Shown: one piece after another, positions 47,846-56,529 of the stretch
How positions within the stretch are numbered: position 1 is the stretch's first letter
Layout of the letters: the number at the start of each line of letters is the position of its first letter
Assembly: GCF_022606355.1 (NCBI RefSeq)
Contig: NZ_JAHHZQ010000005.1
Span: forward strand, 310,001 to 374,000
DNA length: 64,000 bases
Origin: Leifsonia shinshuensis
GTDB lineage: Bacteria; Actinomycetota; Actinomycetes; Actinomycetales; Microbacteriaceae
Direction of reading: 5' to 3'
Made by a program: the position numbers and the translations under genes
Notes under the pieces: model-generated
What the model was told of the DNA's origin: nothing
Database searches by the model: none
What the model saw: only the letters and a program-made list of their open reading frames with translations

Positions 47846-49609
47846 ATGACAACGAACGACGAGAGCTGGGGCGGCTTCCCGCCGCCGACGGCGAAGCCGG
47901 TCTACGAGATCCCGGTGACACCCCCTGGCGCGACGGCGGGAGGCTGGAACCCGGGGACGGGTGTGCCGTTGAGCCCGCCGTCGTACTCTGCGCCGACGTT
48001 CGACTCACCCTCGCTGGCACCGCCCGTCTTCGACGCCCCGACCTACGCGGCCTCGACGCCGGACGTGGCCGAGCAGGTACCGGCGTACGGGTCGGCGGCG
48101 GGGTTCCCGCCGCCTGCGGCCGCTGACGCTCCCGTCGTCTCTGAGGCCCCCGCCTACGACTCTGCGGCGTACGCTGCGGCGACCGCCCCGTTCGCCTCGG
48201 CCGAGCCTGCGTACGACCCGCCCGCCTACGCCCCGCCGACTCCGTCGTCGGTCGTCTGGTCGCTCGACTCCGCGCCTCCGCCCGCCACACCGGTTCCGGC
48301 CACCGCGCCCGACGCGCCCGACCCCGTCCGCCGGCTCATCCCCGAGGGCCGCCGTGCCGCGGCGCCGTCGCCTGACTTCCAGATCCTCGAGCCGGTCGCC
48401 GCCCGCCCGGACGTCACCGAGATCGACGAGACCCTCACTCAGCCCGAGCGGGAGGCGCTCGAGAAGGCGGACAAGGAACTGGTCGCCGCCCTCCACGAGG
48501 TCGTGTTCCAGAAGGCGTCCGACCTCCACATCACCGTCGGCGCGGCTCCGACCATCCGCGTCGACGGTGGCCTGCGCCCGGCGGCGAGCACCGAGCCCTG
48601 GAACCACGACCGCACGCGCGAGGCCCTGATGAGCCTCCTCGACGACCGTCAGCGCCAGATCTTCGAGCGCGAGCACGAGCTCGACTTCGCGTTCACGATC
48701 TCGGCGAACTCCCGCTTCCGGGTGAACCTCTACCAGCAGCGCGGGTCGTACGGCGGTGCGTTCCGTCTCATCCCGACCGAGATCAAGCAGCTCGCCGCGC
48801 TGGGAGTCCCGGACGCCGTCGGCCAGTTCTCACAACTGCCGCGCGGCCTGGTGCTGGTCACCGGCCCGACCGGTTCGGGCAAGTCGACGACTCTGGCCGC
48901 GCTCATCGACCTGGTGAACAGCTCCCGCTCCGACCATATCGTGACGGTCGAGGACCCGATCGAGTTCATGCACGTGCACAAGAAGTCGATCGTGAACCAG
49001 CGGGAGGTCGGCCACGACACCCACAGCTTCGCGAACGCGCTCAAGCACGTCCTGCGCCAGGACCCCGACGTGATCCTGATCGGCGAGCTCCGCGACCTGG
49101 AGACCATCTCGGTCGCGCTGACCGCTGCCGAGACCGGCCACCTCGTCTTCGCGACGCTGCACACGCAGGATGCGCCGCAGACCATCGACCGCGTCATCGA
49201 CGTGTTCCCTCCGCACCAGCAGGATCAGGTGCGCGCGCAGCTGGCCGGCACGCTTCAGGGGGTCGTCTCACAGACGCTCGTCAAGCGCGCGAGCGGCAGG
49301 GGCCGCGTCGTGGCCACGGAGATCCTGATGATGACCCCGGCCATCGCGAACGTCATCCGCGAGGGCAAGACCTACCAGATCGCCTCCATGATGCAGGCCG
49401 GCCGCGAATCCGGGATGCGCACGATGGATCAGCACCTGGCCGACCTGGTCAACTCGGGCGTCATCACCCGCCACGCCGCCGTCGAGAAGGCGCACGACGT
49501 GGAGGGCCTCACCCGCCTCATCCAGCGCGTCGAGTCGCCGGCGGAGTCGTCGGTCATGTCGAGCGGTCCGGACTTCGGCGACAGCTACTCGGGGACCGTG
49601 GTGCGCTGA
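47846..49609 (+). CDS. pilT: PilT-like retraction ATPase with long disordered N-terminus
   Basis: 587 residues, about 200 more than normal PilT. Residues 1-205 are Pro/Ala/Tyr/Ser-rich with recurring PAYD and PPxY-like pieces (APAYDSAAYA, PAYDPPAYAP) and should be unfolded. The core has FQKASDLHITVGAAP, Walker A GPTGSGKST (340-348), VTVEDPIEFMHVHKKSIVNQ and Walker B RQDPDVILIGELRD, plus the AIRNLIRE-like AIANVIREGKTYQ. No zinc site, as expected for PilT. It should depolymerise the pilus. TAGGAGG before the ATG. Overlaps pilC by one base. Confidence 0.92.
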   Translation: MTTNDESWGGFPPPTAKPVYEIPVTPPGATAGGWNPGTGVPLSPPSYSAPTFDSPSLAPPVFDAPTYAASTPDVAEQVPAYGSAAGFPPPAAADAPVVSEAPAYDSAAYAAATAPFASAEPAYDPPAYAPPTPSSVVWSLDSAPPPATPVPATAPDAPDPVRRLIPEGRRAAAPSPDFQILEPVAARPDVTEIDETLTQPEREALEKADKELVAALHEVVFQKASDLHITVGAAPTIRVDGGLRPAASTEPWNHDRTREALMSLLDDRQRQIFEREHELDFAFTISANSRFRVNLYQQRGSYGGAFRLIPTEIKQLAALGVPDAVGQFSQLPRGLVLVTGPTGSGKSTTLAALIDLVNSSRSDHIVTVEDPIEFMHVHKKSIVNQREVGHDTHSFANALKHVLRQDPDVILIGELRDLETISVALTAAETGHLVFATLHTQDAPQTIDRVIDVFPPHQQDQVRAQLAGTLQGVVSQTLVKRASGRGRVVATEILMMTPAIANVIREGKTYQIASMMQAGRESGMRTMDQHLADLVNSGVITRHAAVEKAHDVEGLTRLIQRVESPAESSVMSSGPDFGDSYSGTVVR

Positions 49610-50838
49610 TGCCGGTCACCACGCCGTACAACTACAAGGGCAGGGACGCGGACGGGAAGATCGTCAAGGGCCGCGTCGACGCCGCCAGCGAAGCTGCTGT
49701 CGCCTCCCGGCTGCGCACCATGGGCCTGTCGCCCGTCGCCATCACGGAGGCTGCGGCCGGCACCGGCCTGAACCGGGAGATCAAGCTCGGCGGCGGCTCC
49801 GGCGTCAAGCTCAAGGACCTCGCGATCATGAGCCGTCAGATGGCGACGATGATCGGCGCCGGCCTGTCGCTGCTGCGCACGCTGAACATCCTCGCCGAGC
49901 AGTCGGCCAACAAGAAGCTCCAGGCCGTGCTCGGCGACGTGCGCGACCAGGTCGAGAGCGGAACGGCGATTTCAGAGGCGATGCGCAAGCATGCCCAGGT
50001 CTTCCCGCCGCTGATGATCAACATGGTGCGGGCCGGTGAGACCGGCGGCTTCCTCGACGGCGCCCTGGAGGCCGTCGCCGACAACTTCGAGAAGGAGGTC
50101 AAGCTCCGCGGCGCGATCAAGTCGGCGATGACCTACCCCGTCATCGTCCTGATCATGTCTCTTCTCGGCGTGCTGGCGATGCTGATCTTCATCGTGCCGG
50201 TGTTCGAGAAGATGTTCGCGGGGCTCGGCAAGCAACTGCCGGTGCCGACGGAGTTGCTGGTGATCCTCTCCCACCAGATGGTCTGGATCGGCCCGCTGAT
50301 CGCGATCCTGGCCATCGCCTTCGCCCTGTGGTGGCCCCGGCACAAGAACGATGAGAACGTCCGTCGCCGTCTGGATCCGTTCAAGCTCCGCATGCCGGTC
50401 TTCGGCTCGCTGATCAAGAAGATCGCGATCGCGCGCTTCAGCCGCAACTTCGCCAACATGATCTCCGCCGGCGTGCCGATCCTTCAAGCCCTGCGAATAG
50501 TGGGGGAGACCAGTGGCAACTGGGTGATCGAGAACGCGCTCGTGCAGGTCGCGGAAGGCGTGAGGCAGGGCGAGTCGATCGCGACGCCGCTGAGCAAGCA
50601 GACGGTATTCCCGGCGATGGTGACCCAGATGGTCGCGGTCGGTGAGGACGCCGGCTCGCTCGACACCATGCTCGACAAGATCGCGGACTTCTACGAGCAG
50701 GAGGTCGAGTCGATGACCGAGCAGCTCACCTCGCTCATCGAGCCGCTCATGATCGCCTTCCTGGGCGTCATCATCGGTGGCATGGTCGTTGCGCTCTATC
50801 TGCCTATCTTCGGCATCGCGGGCGCCATCGGCGGCTGA
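49609..50838 (+). CDS. pilC: Type IV pilus inner-membrane platform protein PilC
   Basis: 409 residues with two GspF domains (about 70-195 and 275-395) and three membrane helices (MTYPVIVLIMSLLGVLAMLI, WIGPLIAILAIAFALWW and MIAFLGVIIGGMVVALYLPI). DLAIMSRQMATMIGAGLSLL and IARFSRNFANMISAGVPILQ are the two duplicated signatures. It couples the ATPases to pilin insertion. The start codon overlaps the pilT stop (TGATG). Confidence 0.95.
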   Translation: MPVTTPYNYKGRDADGKIVKGRVDAASEAAVASRLRTMGLSPVAITEAAAGTGLNREIKLGGGSGVKLKDLAIMSRQMATMIGAGLSLLRTLNILAEQSANKKLQAVLGDVRDQVESGTAISEAMRKHAQVFPPLMINMVRAGETGGFLDGALEAVADNFEKEVKLRGAIKSAMTYPVIVLIMSLLGVLAMLIFIVPVFEKMFAGLGKQLPVPTELLVILSHQMVWIGPLIAILAIAFALWWPRHKNDENVRRRLDPFKLRMPVFGSLIKKIAIARFSRNFANMISAGVPILQALRIVGETSGNWVIENALVQVAEGVRQGESIATPLSKQTVFPAMVTQMVAVGEDAGSLDTMLDKIADFYEQEVESMTEQLTSLIEPLMIAFLGVIIGGMVVALYLPIFGIAGAIGG

Positions 50839-50850
50839 AGTCCTGCGCAC

Positions 50851-50887
50851 GGCTGAGCCGACATTCGTCCCGAGTGTCGGCTCAGCC
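50851..50887 (+). terminator. Strong hairpin between pilC and pilA
   Basis: GGCTGAGCCGACA (50851-50863) pairs perfectly with 50875-50887, and the loop ends can extend the stem by four more pairs. It lies 12 bases after the pilC stop and has no T run. It could be a partial terminator or an RNA-processing and stability element that sets pilA mRNA apart from pilBTC. Confidence 0.65.
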
Positions 50888-50943
50888 CGCGCGCCCGAGG
50901 CGCTTCGCCGACAGGTTGCACCGCTGCCCCTCCGGCGAGGGAC

Positions 50944-51011
50944 AAATATCACAACCCTCCCCAGTTCTGGGGTACGAAACGCCCACAAAACCCCTGCAAC
51001 GGGGGATATTT
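50944..51011 (+). ncRNA. Candidate structured leader (three-way junction) upstream of pilA
   Basis: In an AT-richer stretch, AAATATC (50944-50950) pairs with GATATTT (51005-51011). Nested inside are CCCCAG/CTGGGG (50959-50964, 50967-50972) and CCCC/GGGG (50991-50994, 51001-51004). The predicted 68-base fold has one closing stem and two hairpins, ending 90 bases before the pilA start. It does not match the c-di-GMP riboswitch patterns I know. A cis-regulatory RNA is possible; covariation is untested. Confidence 0.35.
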
Positions 51012-51101
51012 CTCCGAATCTCCTGGCAAATATGGTCATCCCCGAAGCGGCAATCTCGCGCCGCTCACCCCGCACCATCACCCGACCGATTGGACACAGA
51101 A

Positions 51102-51542
51102 ATGTACTTCCGTCTCATGGGCAAGCTCAACGCTCGCCGTCAGGGGCTGCTCGAGGAGGACGAGAAGGGTTTCACCCTGATCGAGCTCCTCGTGGTGGTC
51201 ATCATCATCGGCATCCTCGCCGCGATCGCCATCCCGATCTACATCGGCGTTCAAAACAACGCGAAGGACGCGTCGGTCAAGTCTGACCTGGCCAACGCGA
51301 AGACCGCGACCGTTGCCTACTACACCGACCAGGGCTCCAGCGCCACACAGCCGGCTCTCACGTCCGCTGGACTCGGCAAGTATGGATTCACCTCGGGGAC
51401 CGACACGATCAGCTGGGCATACTTCACCGGCTCCACCGCGACCTCGTTCTGCATCACCGCGGCGAGCAAGGACACCACGAACGTCTACCACATCGATTCC
51501 ACCAACGGAACCGGGTCGGGAGCGTGCACCGCGCTTCCGTAG
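51102..51542 (+). CDS. pilA: Major type IV pilin PilA
   Basis: 146 residues. A long charged leader of 23 residues ending in DEKG precedes the prepilin peptidase site G|FTLIELLVVVIIIGILAA, with Glu5 for assembly. The mature protein is about 123 residues. Its two cysteines (FCITAAS and GSGACTALP near the end) should close a D-region loop. Start ATG 51102; ATG 51117 is also possible. Sited directly after pilC with its own structured leader and a hairpin behind, it is the likely major subunit. Confidence 0.93.
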   Translation: MYFRLMGKLNARRQGLLEEDEKGFTLIELLVVVIIIGILAAIAIPIYIGVQNNAKDASVKSDLANAKTATVAYYTDQGSSATQPALTSAGLGKYGFTSGTDTISWAYFTGSTATSFCITAASKDTTNVYHIDSTNGTGSGACTALP

Positions 51543-51545
51543 CCA

Positions 51546-51595
51546 GTGCAGCGAAGCGGGGCGCCGCGGCAGCAGCCGGCGCCTCGCTTCCGCAC
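51546..51595 (+). terminator. Hairpin directly after pilA
   Basis: GTGC, GAAGCG and GGCGCC (51546-51565) pair with GGCGCC, CGCTTC and GCAC (51578-51595) with one small bulge. The stem starts four bases after the pilA stop and has no T run. It probably protects the pilA message or limits read-through into the minor pilins. Confidence 0.65.
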
Positions 51596-51677
51596 TACCG
51601 GCTTCGTCCCGCACCACCCGCCCCATCGCCAGCTCCATCGGCTGCACACCCCCGGACCCGACAAGGGAGGTGACCCC

Positions 51678-53078
51678 GTGAACAGCCTGCACCGCCCTCT
51701 GCTCCGCCGACTCGAACGCGATCGTGGGTTCACCCTCATCGAGGTCCTGATCGCCATGATGGTCTTCGGGCTCCTGTCCGTGCTCGTCGCTTACCTGCTG
51801 ACGACCGCCATGACCCTCACCCGGTCGAACCGCTCGAGCGAGGTGGCCGCCAATCTCGCGGCCCAGGCCATCGACCAGGCCCGCTCGGCGACCAACGTCT
51901 TCAGCGTCGTCAGCGGCGTCACGACCACTACCGTCGATGGCACGACCTACACCGTCACCAAGTCAGCCGGCTGGCTGACCAACGCCGGCACCGCGTCCGA
52001 CTGCGGCACGTCCGGCCTCCTGCAGAACAAGACCCTCAACGTCTCGGTCACCTGGTCCGGGATGCGTGCGGGCGCCGCTGCCGTGCAGGCGAGCACACTG
52101 CTCGCTCCGGCCGGACCGATCAACGACCCGACCACGGGGACGATCATCGTCCACGCCCGCAATGCCGCCGGTGTAGGTGTCCCCGGCATTCCGATCGCCG
52201 TCGCGGTCGACGGCTCGGTCACACCCAACACGGCGACCACCGTGAGCCCCGCGCCTTCCGCCACCGATGTCGACGGCTGCAGCTACGTGCTCAAAGTGGT
52301 GCCCGGCGCGTACATCGTCACGATCGGCTCGTCGGGTGACGGCCGGATCAGCAGCGACCAGCAGCAGCCGCTCAAGGTGAACGTGCCCGTGACCGCGGGA
52401 CAGTCGTCCGTGCTCGACAAGCAGTACGACACAGCGGCTACTCCGAAGCTCACGCTGGCGCCCGGTGCACCCGCGACGACGATGTTCCCGACCAATCTCA
52501 CCGTCACCTACGTTCCGCAGGGCGATGCCTACACCACCCAGGTGACCAAGACGACCGTATCCGGCGTGACGACCACGAGCACCCCGCTCTTCCCGTACTC
52601 CTCGGGCTACCAGGCGTTCGCCGGCTCGTACACCACGCCAGGAACGGCCACAGGTGCCGCCCCGATCTGTCTCTCGGTCGATCCCGAGCGCTGGACCATT
52701 CCGAACGCCAGCGGGCACGTCGGCATCCGCTCGGACCCGATCATCCAGGTCACGCCGGGCTCGCTCGGCACGGTGACGATGAAGCTGGTCACCGTCACGA
52801 CGTCCAGCACGTGGCTGGTCGCCGTCAGCGCGGTCGCATCATCGTCCATCGGCGACCCGGGATGCGCGACCGGGATGCGCATGAACTTCGCTCAGTCTTC
52901 GGGCAACTCCGCGACCATCGCGTTGCCCTACGGCAGCTGGACCCTCTACGCGCTCAGCAACTCGGGCGACGCGCTCACCAGCGGGGCACTCGTCCCGTCG
53001 TCGAAGATCGCGCTGCCCACCGGGAGCCCGGCCTTCACCGGCGCGAACACGTTCACGCTCGATCCGAGGGCGCCATGA
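51678..53078 (+). CDS. Minor pilin-like protein with large Ig-like C-terminal part
   Basis: 466 residues. Leader ends DRG|FTLIEVLIAMMVFGLLSVLV, a class III signal with Glu5. After the alpha-helix the protein is Thr/Ser/Val-rich and beta-like. The section GTIIVHARNAAGVGVPGIPI with AVAVDGS resembles carboxypeptidase-regulatory or invasin-type beta-sandwich domains. The size suggests a tip-located, adhesive minor pilin in the PilV style. GTG start with AAGGGAGG. Its stop overlaps the next gene by four bases. Confidence 0.8.
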   Translation: MNSLHRPLLRRLERDRGFTLIEVLIAMMVFGLLSVLVAYLLTTAMTLTRSNRSSEVAANLAAQAIDQARSATNVFSVVSGVTTTTVDGTTYTVTKSAGWLTNAGTASDCGTSGLLQNKTLNVSVTWSGMRAGAAAVQASTLLAPAGPINDPTTGTIIVHARNAAGVGVPGIPIAVAVDGSVTPNTATTVSPAPSATDVDGCSYVLKVVPGAYIVTIGSSGDGRISSDQQQPLKVNVPVTAGQSSVLDKQYDTAATPKLTLAPGAPATTMFPTNLTVTYVPQGDAYTTQVTKTTVSGVTTTSTPLFPYSSGYQAFAGSYTTPGTATGAAPICLSVDPERWTIPNASGHVGIRSDPIIQVTPGSLGTVTMKLVTVTTSSTWLVAVSAVASSSIGDPGCATGMRMNFAQSSGNSATIALPYGSWTLYALSNSGDALTSGALVPSSKIALPTGSPAFTGANTFTLDPRAP

Positions 53079-53764
53079 TCCGACTGGGTAGGCTCCTCCG
53101 GTCCCGCGTCACGCAGGGGCGCGACGCAGGTCTCTCGCTGATCGAACTCCTCGTCGCCATCGCGCTCACCACCGTGGTGATGGGACTCGCCGTCTCGCTG
53201 TTCGTGGTCGCGACGCACACGGTGAGCCTGTCCCAGTCGATCGACGGCGGGACGCGGCAGGCCTCCAACGGGATGAACCAGGCGGCCCGCATGATCCGCG
53301 CGGCGACGCCCGACCCGCTCGCGAATCCGATCGTCGGCGGACAGCAGAGCGATCCGGCGATCATCAAGGCTGCCCCGATGTTGATCTCGTTCTACGCCTA
53401 CGTGAACCTGAGCGGAGGGGAGTCTCCGGTGCTGGTCACTTACGACGCGACATCCGGAGCGCTGGTGGAGAAGCAGCAGGCGGCGTTGACGGCGGTGGCC
53501 GGCGTCAATGGCCACTGGGACTTCGTCCCCCTGAACGCGGCCACGACACGCTCGCTCTGCAACTCGATCCCGTCTACCACCACGGTGTTCCGCTACTTCG
53601 ACAAGACCGGCACCGAACTCCTCCCAGCGAACCTGACGACGTGGCAGGCGCGTGCGGCTATCACCTCGGTACAGGTCACCATCACCATCCAGCCGACGGG
53701 GGCAGCCAGCGCAGTGACGCTGACCAACACCATCGGCATGGCCAACATCGGATCGGGGTCGTGA
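53075..53764 (+). CDS. Minor pilin-like protein (PilW type)
   Basis: 229 residues. Leader ends GRDAG|LSLIELLVAIALTTVVMG, with Leu instead of Phe at position 1 and Glu5 kept. The later part has alternating Thr/Val strands and one Cys (SLCNSIPSTTTVFRYFDKTG). The length and the helix LSQSIDGGTRQASNGMNQAA suggest a PilW-like priming subunit. Coupled by ATGA to the gene before and by one base to the gene after. Confidence 0.82.
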   Translation: MIRLGRLLRSRVTQGRDAGLSLIELLVAIALTTVVMGLAVSLFVVATHTVSLSQSIDGGTRQASNGMNQAARMIRAATPDPLANPIVGGQQSDPAIIKAAPMLISFYAYVNLSGGESPVLVTYDATSGALVEKQQAALTAVAGVNGHWDFVPLNAATTRSLCNSIPSTTTVFRYFDKTGTELLPANLTTWQARAAITSVQVTITIQPTGAASAVTLTNTIGMANIGSGS

Positions 53765-55653
53765 TGCTCACCCTTCTGAACAGGCGCCTTCGCAGACTCC
53801 GATCGTCCCGCGAGCGCGGCGTCGCACTGGCGATGGTCGTCGGCATCGCCGCCGTTCTGCTGCTCCTGGTGGCGACGACGATGTCGTTCTCGGTCTCCGG
53901 TCTCGTCCGGTCCAACCACGACGCCGACTGGGACGCCGCGATGTCGGCCGCCTTCGCCGGCATCGGCGAATACCAGGGCCGGCTTACCAACGACCCCAGC
54001 TACCAGCAGTACGGCAACCCGAACTCACCGTTCACCATCGCGAACAACTCGCAGGGCACGGTGACCCTGCCCACAGGCGCGAACGCCAATCCGGCCTTTG
54101 TGGTCACCAATGGCGGTTCGTGGGCCCCGGTGCCGCTCACCGACGGACTTCCCGCGAACGCCTCCTACCGCTACGAGGTCGACAACTCCAAGTACGCCAG
54201 CAACGGCATCCTGCACATCCGTGCGACCGGGAAGGTCGACAACGTCACCCGCAGCGTCGTCGCGAACATCAAGCAGACCGGGTTCACCAACTACGTCTAC
54301 TTCACCGATTACGAAGAGCTCGACCCGGCGCTCAACGGTGGCGGCTGTCCCAAGGCCTACGCGTGGTCGGGGACCAGCCGCCCGACGGGCTGCCTCATCA
54401 ACTTCGTGGCCGGCGACACCTTCGACGGCCAGGTGCACTCGAACGACACCCTGAACATCTGCGGCGGCACGTTCAAGCAGAAAGTCTCGACCGCGAACCC
54501 CAACCGCAATTCCCTGGGAAATCTCTACTCGCAGACCAACTGCTCCGGCACGCCGGTGTTCAATGCAGGTGCGCCCGTCAACTCCGCGCTCATCACCATG
54601 CCGCCGCCGCAGGCCCAGCTCGATCAGGTGCGCACCGACATCCCGGCCAGGGTGCCCGTTCCTGGCTGCCTCTACACCGGGCCGACGAAGATCACCTTCC
54701 TGATCTCCGGCGGCATCGCGTCCATGAACGTCATCTCGCCCTGGACCGTGAAGACGCAGATCAATCCGACCGCCACCCCGCCGAGCGGGACGACTCCCAC
54801 GTTCTGCGGCAAGCCGGGTGTTCCCGGCGCCTCGGCGGCGGCGAACGCGAACACTCTGGCCGACCTCACCAACGGCGTCACCATCCCGATCGGTTCGCCG
54901 TCGCAGATCTTCAACAACCTCGCCTATGTGCAGAGCGTGCCGACCACATCGACCGACCCGAACTACTGGTCGACTTCGGCCTCGCCCAACGCCAACACCC
55001 TCAAGTGCGTCGGCGCCGACAACACGAGCACGGGCAATGGGATCGGCTATCCGATCGCCAACGAGATCGTCTCCACCTATGCCCCGTACAACTGCCGGGC
55101 AGGCGATGTGTTCGTGCAGGGCGCCATGCACGGCGCGATGACGATCAACGCGGACCACTTCGTCTGGATCACCGGGAAGCTCGTCTACAGCGACCCCGCC
55201 AACGACATCCTCGGCCTCGTCGGCGCCGGTGCGGTCTGGGTGTGGGACCCGCAGGTCTGCACGAACCCGACGCCGTTTCCGACGGCGCGCAACACGACCT
55301 GCAGCTCGAGCAAGGACTATGTGACGTGGGAGTCGACGTCGTCCAGCGGCAACTGCGCTCGTACGATCAGCGCCGCGATCCTGTCGAACTATCACAGCTT
55401 CGAGGTGCACAACTACGCGTCCGCTTCGTACGCCGGGTATCTCTGCGTCACCGGCTCGATCGCCCAGGAGTACCGCGGCCCCGTCGGCACCGGATCGGGC
55501 TCGTCCGGCTTCCTCAAGCGTTACAGCTACGACACCCGCTTGCTCAACTCGCCTCCGCCCAAGTTCCCGACACCGCGCACCACGTCGTTCAACGTGGCGA
55601 CCGAGATCGAGGTCAAGACGGCCTTCTCGGCGACGGGAGCGCCGCTGTCATGA
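53764..55653 (+). CDS. Very large PilX-like pilus protein with DUF4900-like region
   Basis: 629 residues. The N-terminus RERGVALAMVVGIAAVLLLL has a basic start and a hydrophobic helix like PilX, but no Glu at position 5 after the Gly. Residues around 205-300 (FDGQVHSNDTLNICGGTFKQ) resemble the DUF4900 beta-solenoid of large Thermus-type minor pilins. Many cysteines (about 13) hint at disulfides. It is probably displayed at the pilus tip or surface. ATG 53764 or GTG 53761. Its stop overlaps pilD by four bases. Confidence 0.75.
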   Translation: MLTLLNRRLRRLRSSRERGVALAMVVGIAAVLLLLVATTMSFSVSGLVRSNHDADWDAAMSAAFAGIGEYQGRLTNDPSYQQYGNPNSPFTIANNSQGTVTLPTGANANPAFVVTNGGSWAPVPLTDGLPANASYRYEVDNSKYASNGILHIRATGKVDNVTRSVVANIKQTGFTNYVYFTDYEELDPALNGGGCPKAYAWSGTSRPTGCLINFVAGDTFDGQVHSNDTLNICGGTFKQKVSTANPNRNSLGNLYSQTNCSGTPVFNAGAPVNSALITMPPPQAQLDQVRTDIPARVPVPGCLYTGPTKITFLISGGIASMNVISPWTVKTQINPTATPPSGTTPTFCGKPGVPGASAAANANTLADLTNGVTIPIGSPSQIFNNLAYVQSVPTTSTDPNYWSTSASPNANTLKCVGADNTSTGNGIGYPIANEIVSTYAPYNCRAGDVFVQGAMHGAMTINADHFVWITGKLVYSDPANDILGLVGAGAVWVWDPQVCTNPTPFPTARNTTCSSSKDYVTWESTSSSGNCARTISAAILSNYHSFEVHNYASASYAGYLCVTGSIAQEYRGPVGTGSGSSGFLKRYSYDTRLLNSPPPKFPTPRTTSFNVATEIEVKTAFSATGAPLS

Positions 55654-56495
55654 CCCTTGCGCTCTTCGCCATCGCCGTCGGCTTCGTCGCCGTGTTCGGC
55701 GCGCTCATCGGCTCGTTCCTCAATGTCGTCGTCTACCGCATCCCTGCCGGGCGCTCGATCGTGTCGCCGCCGAGTGCGTGCGGCAGCTGCGGCACCGAGG
55801 TCAAGCCGTACGACAACATCCCGGTGGTGTCGTGGCTGCTGCTGCGCGGACGGTGCCGGTCCTGCCACAGCGCGATCTCGCCGCGCTACCCTCTGGTGGA
55901 GGGCGCGACCGCGATCGCGTTCGCCCTCGTCGCCTGGTGGTTCTGGGCCGGCCCGCAGGCACCCGCCGAGCACACCGGCACCGCGCTCGCCGCCGGCGTG
56001 CTGGAGGTCGTCGCGTACCTCTATCTCGCCGCGATCAGCATCGCCCTCGCGCTCATCGACCTCGACACCCACCGGCTGCCGAACGCGATCGTGCTGCCCT
56101 CCTACCTCGTCGGAGCGGCCCTGCTCGGCACGGCAGGCGTGCTCACGGGCGACTGGGCTGCGCTGCTCAGCGCGGCGATCGGCGGTGTCGTGCTCTACGC
56201 GCTCTACCTGCTGCTCGCCCTCGTCTATCCCGGCGGGATGGGTTTCGGCGATGTCAAGCTCGCCGGCGTGCTCGGGATCTTCCTGGGCTACCTCGGCTGG
56301 GGACCGCTGATCGTCGGTGGCTTCGCGGCGTTCGTCCTCGGTGGCGTCTTCGCCCTGGTGCTGGTCGCCGCTCGTCGAGCGCGGAAAGGCAGCGGCATCC
56401 CCTTCGGCCCGTGGATGCTGGCCGGGGCTTGGCTCGGCATCCTCGCCGGCCCCACGATCTGGAACGCCTACCTGGCGCTCCTCGGACTCGCGTGA
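55650..56495 (+). CDS. pilD: Prepilin peptidase PilD
   Basis: 281 residues, A24 family with the N-methyltransferase part. Zinc cysteines are in SACGSCGTEV and GRCRSCHSAI, with GALIGSFLNVVVYRIP before them. Catalytic aspartates are in LALIDLDTHRLP and GFGDVKL. Seven or eight membrane helices. It cleaves and methylates the pilins of this locus. ATGA overlap with the PilX-like gene. Confidence 0.95.
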   Translation: MTLALFAIAVGFVAVFGALIGSFLNVVVYRIPAGRSIVSPPSACGSCGTEVKPYDNIPVVSWLLLRGRCRSCHSAISPRYPLVEGATAIAFALVAWWFWAGPQAPAEHTGTALAAGVLEVVAYLYLAAISIALALIDLDTHRLPNAIVLPSYLVGAALLGTAGVLTGDWAALLSAAIGGVVLYALYLLLALVYPGGMGFGDVKLAGVLGIFLGYLGWGPLIVGGFAAFVLGGVFALVLVAARRARKGSGIPFGPWMLAGAWLGILAGPTIWNAYLALLGLA

Positions 56496-56529
56496 ACGCA
56501 CGAGAAGCACAGAAGTAAAGGAGGACAGC

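Noticed and set aside
50939-51040. c-di-GMP riboswitch before pilA
   Set aside because: The conserved GEMM-I core and tetraloop-receptor signatures are not seen; only a generic three-way fold remains.
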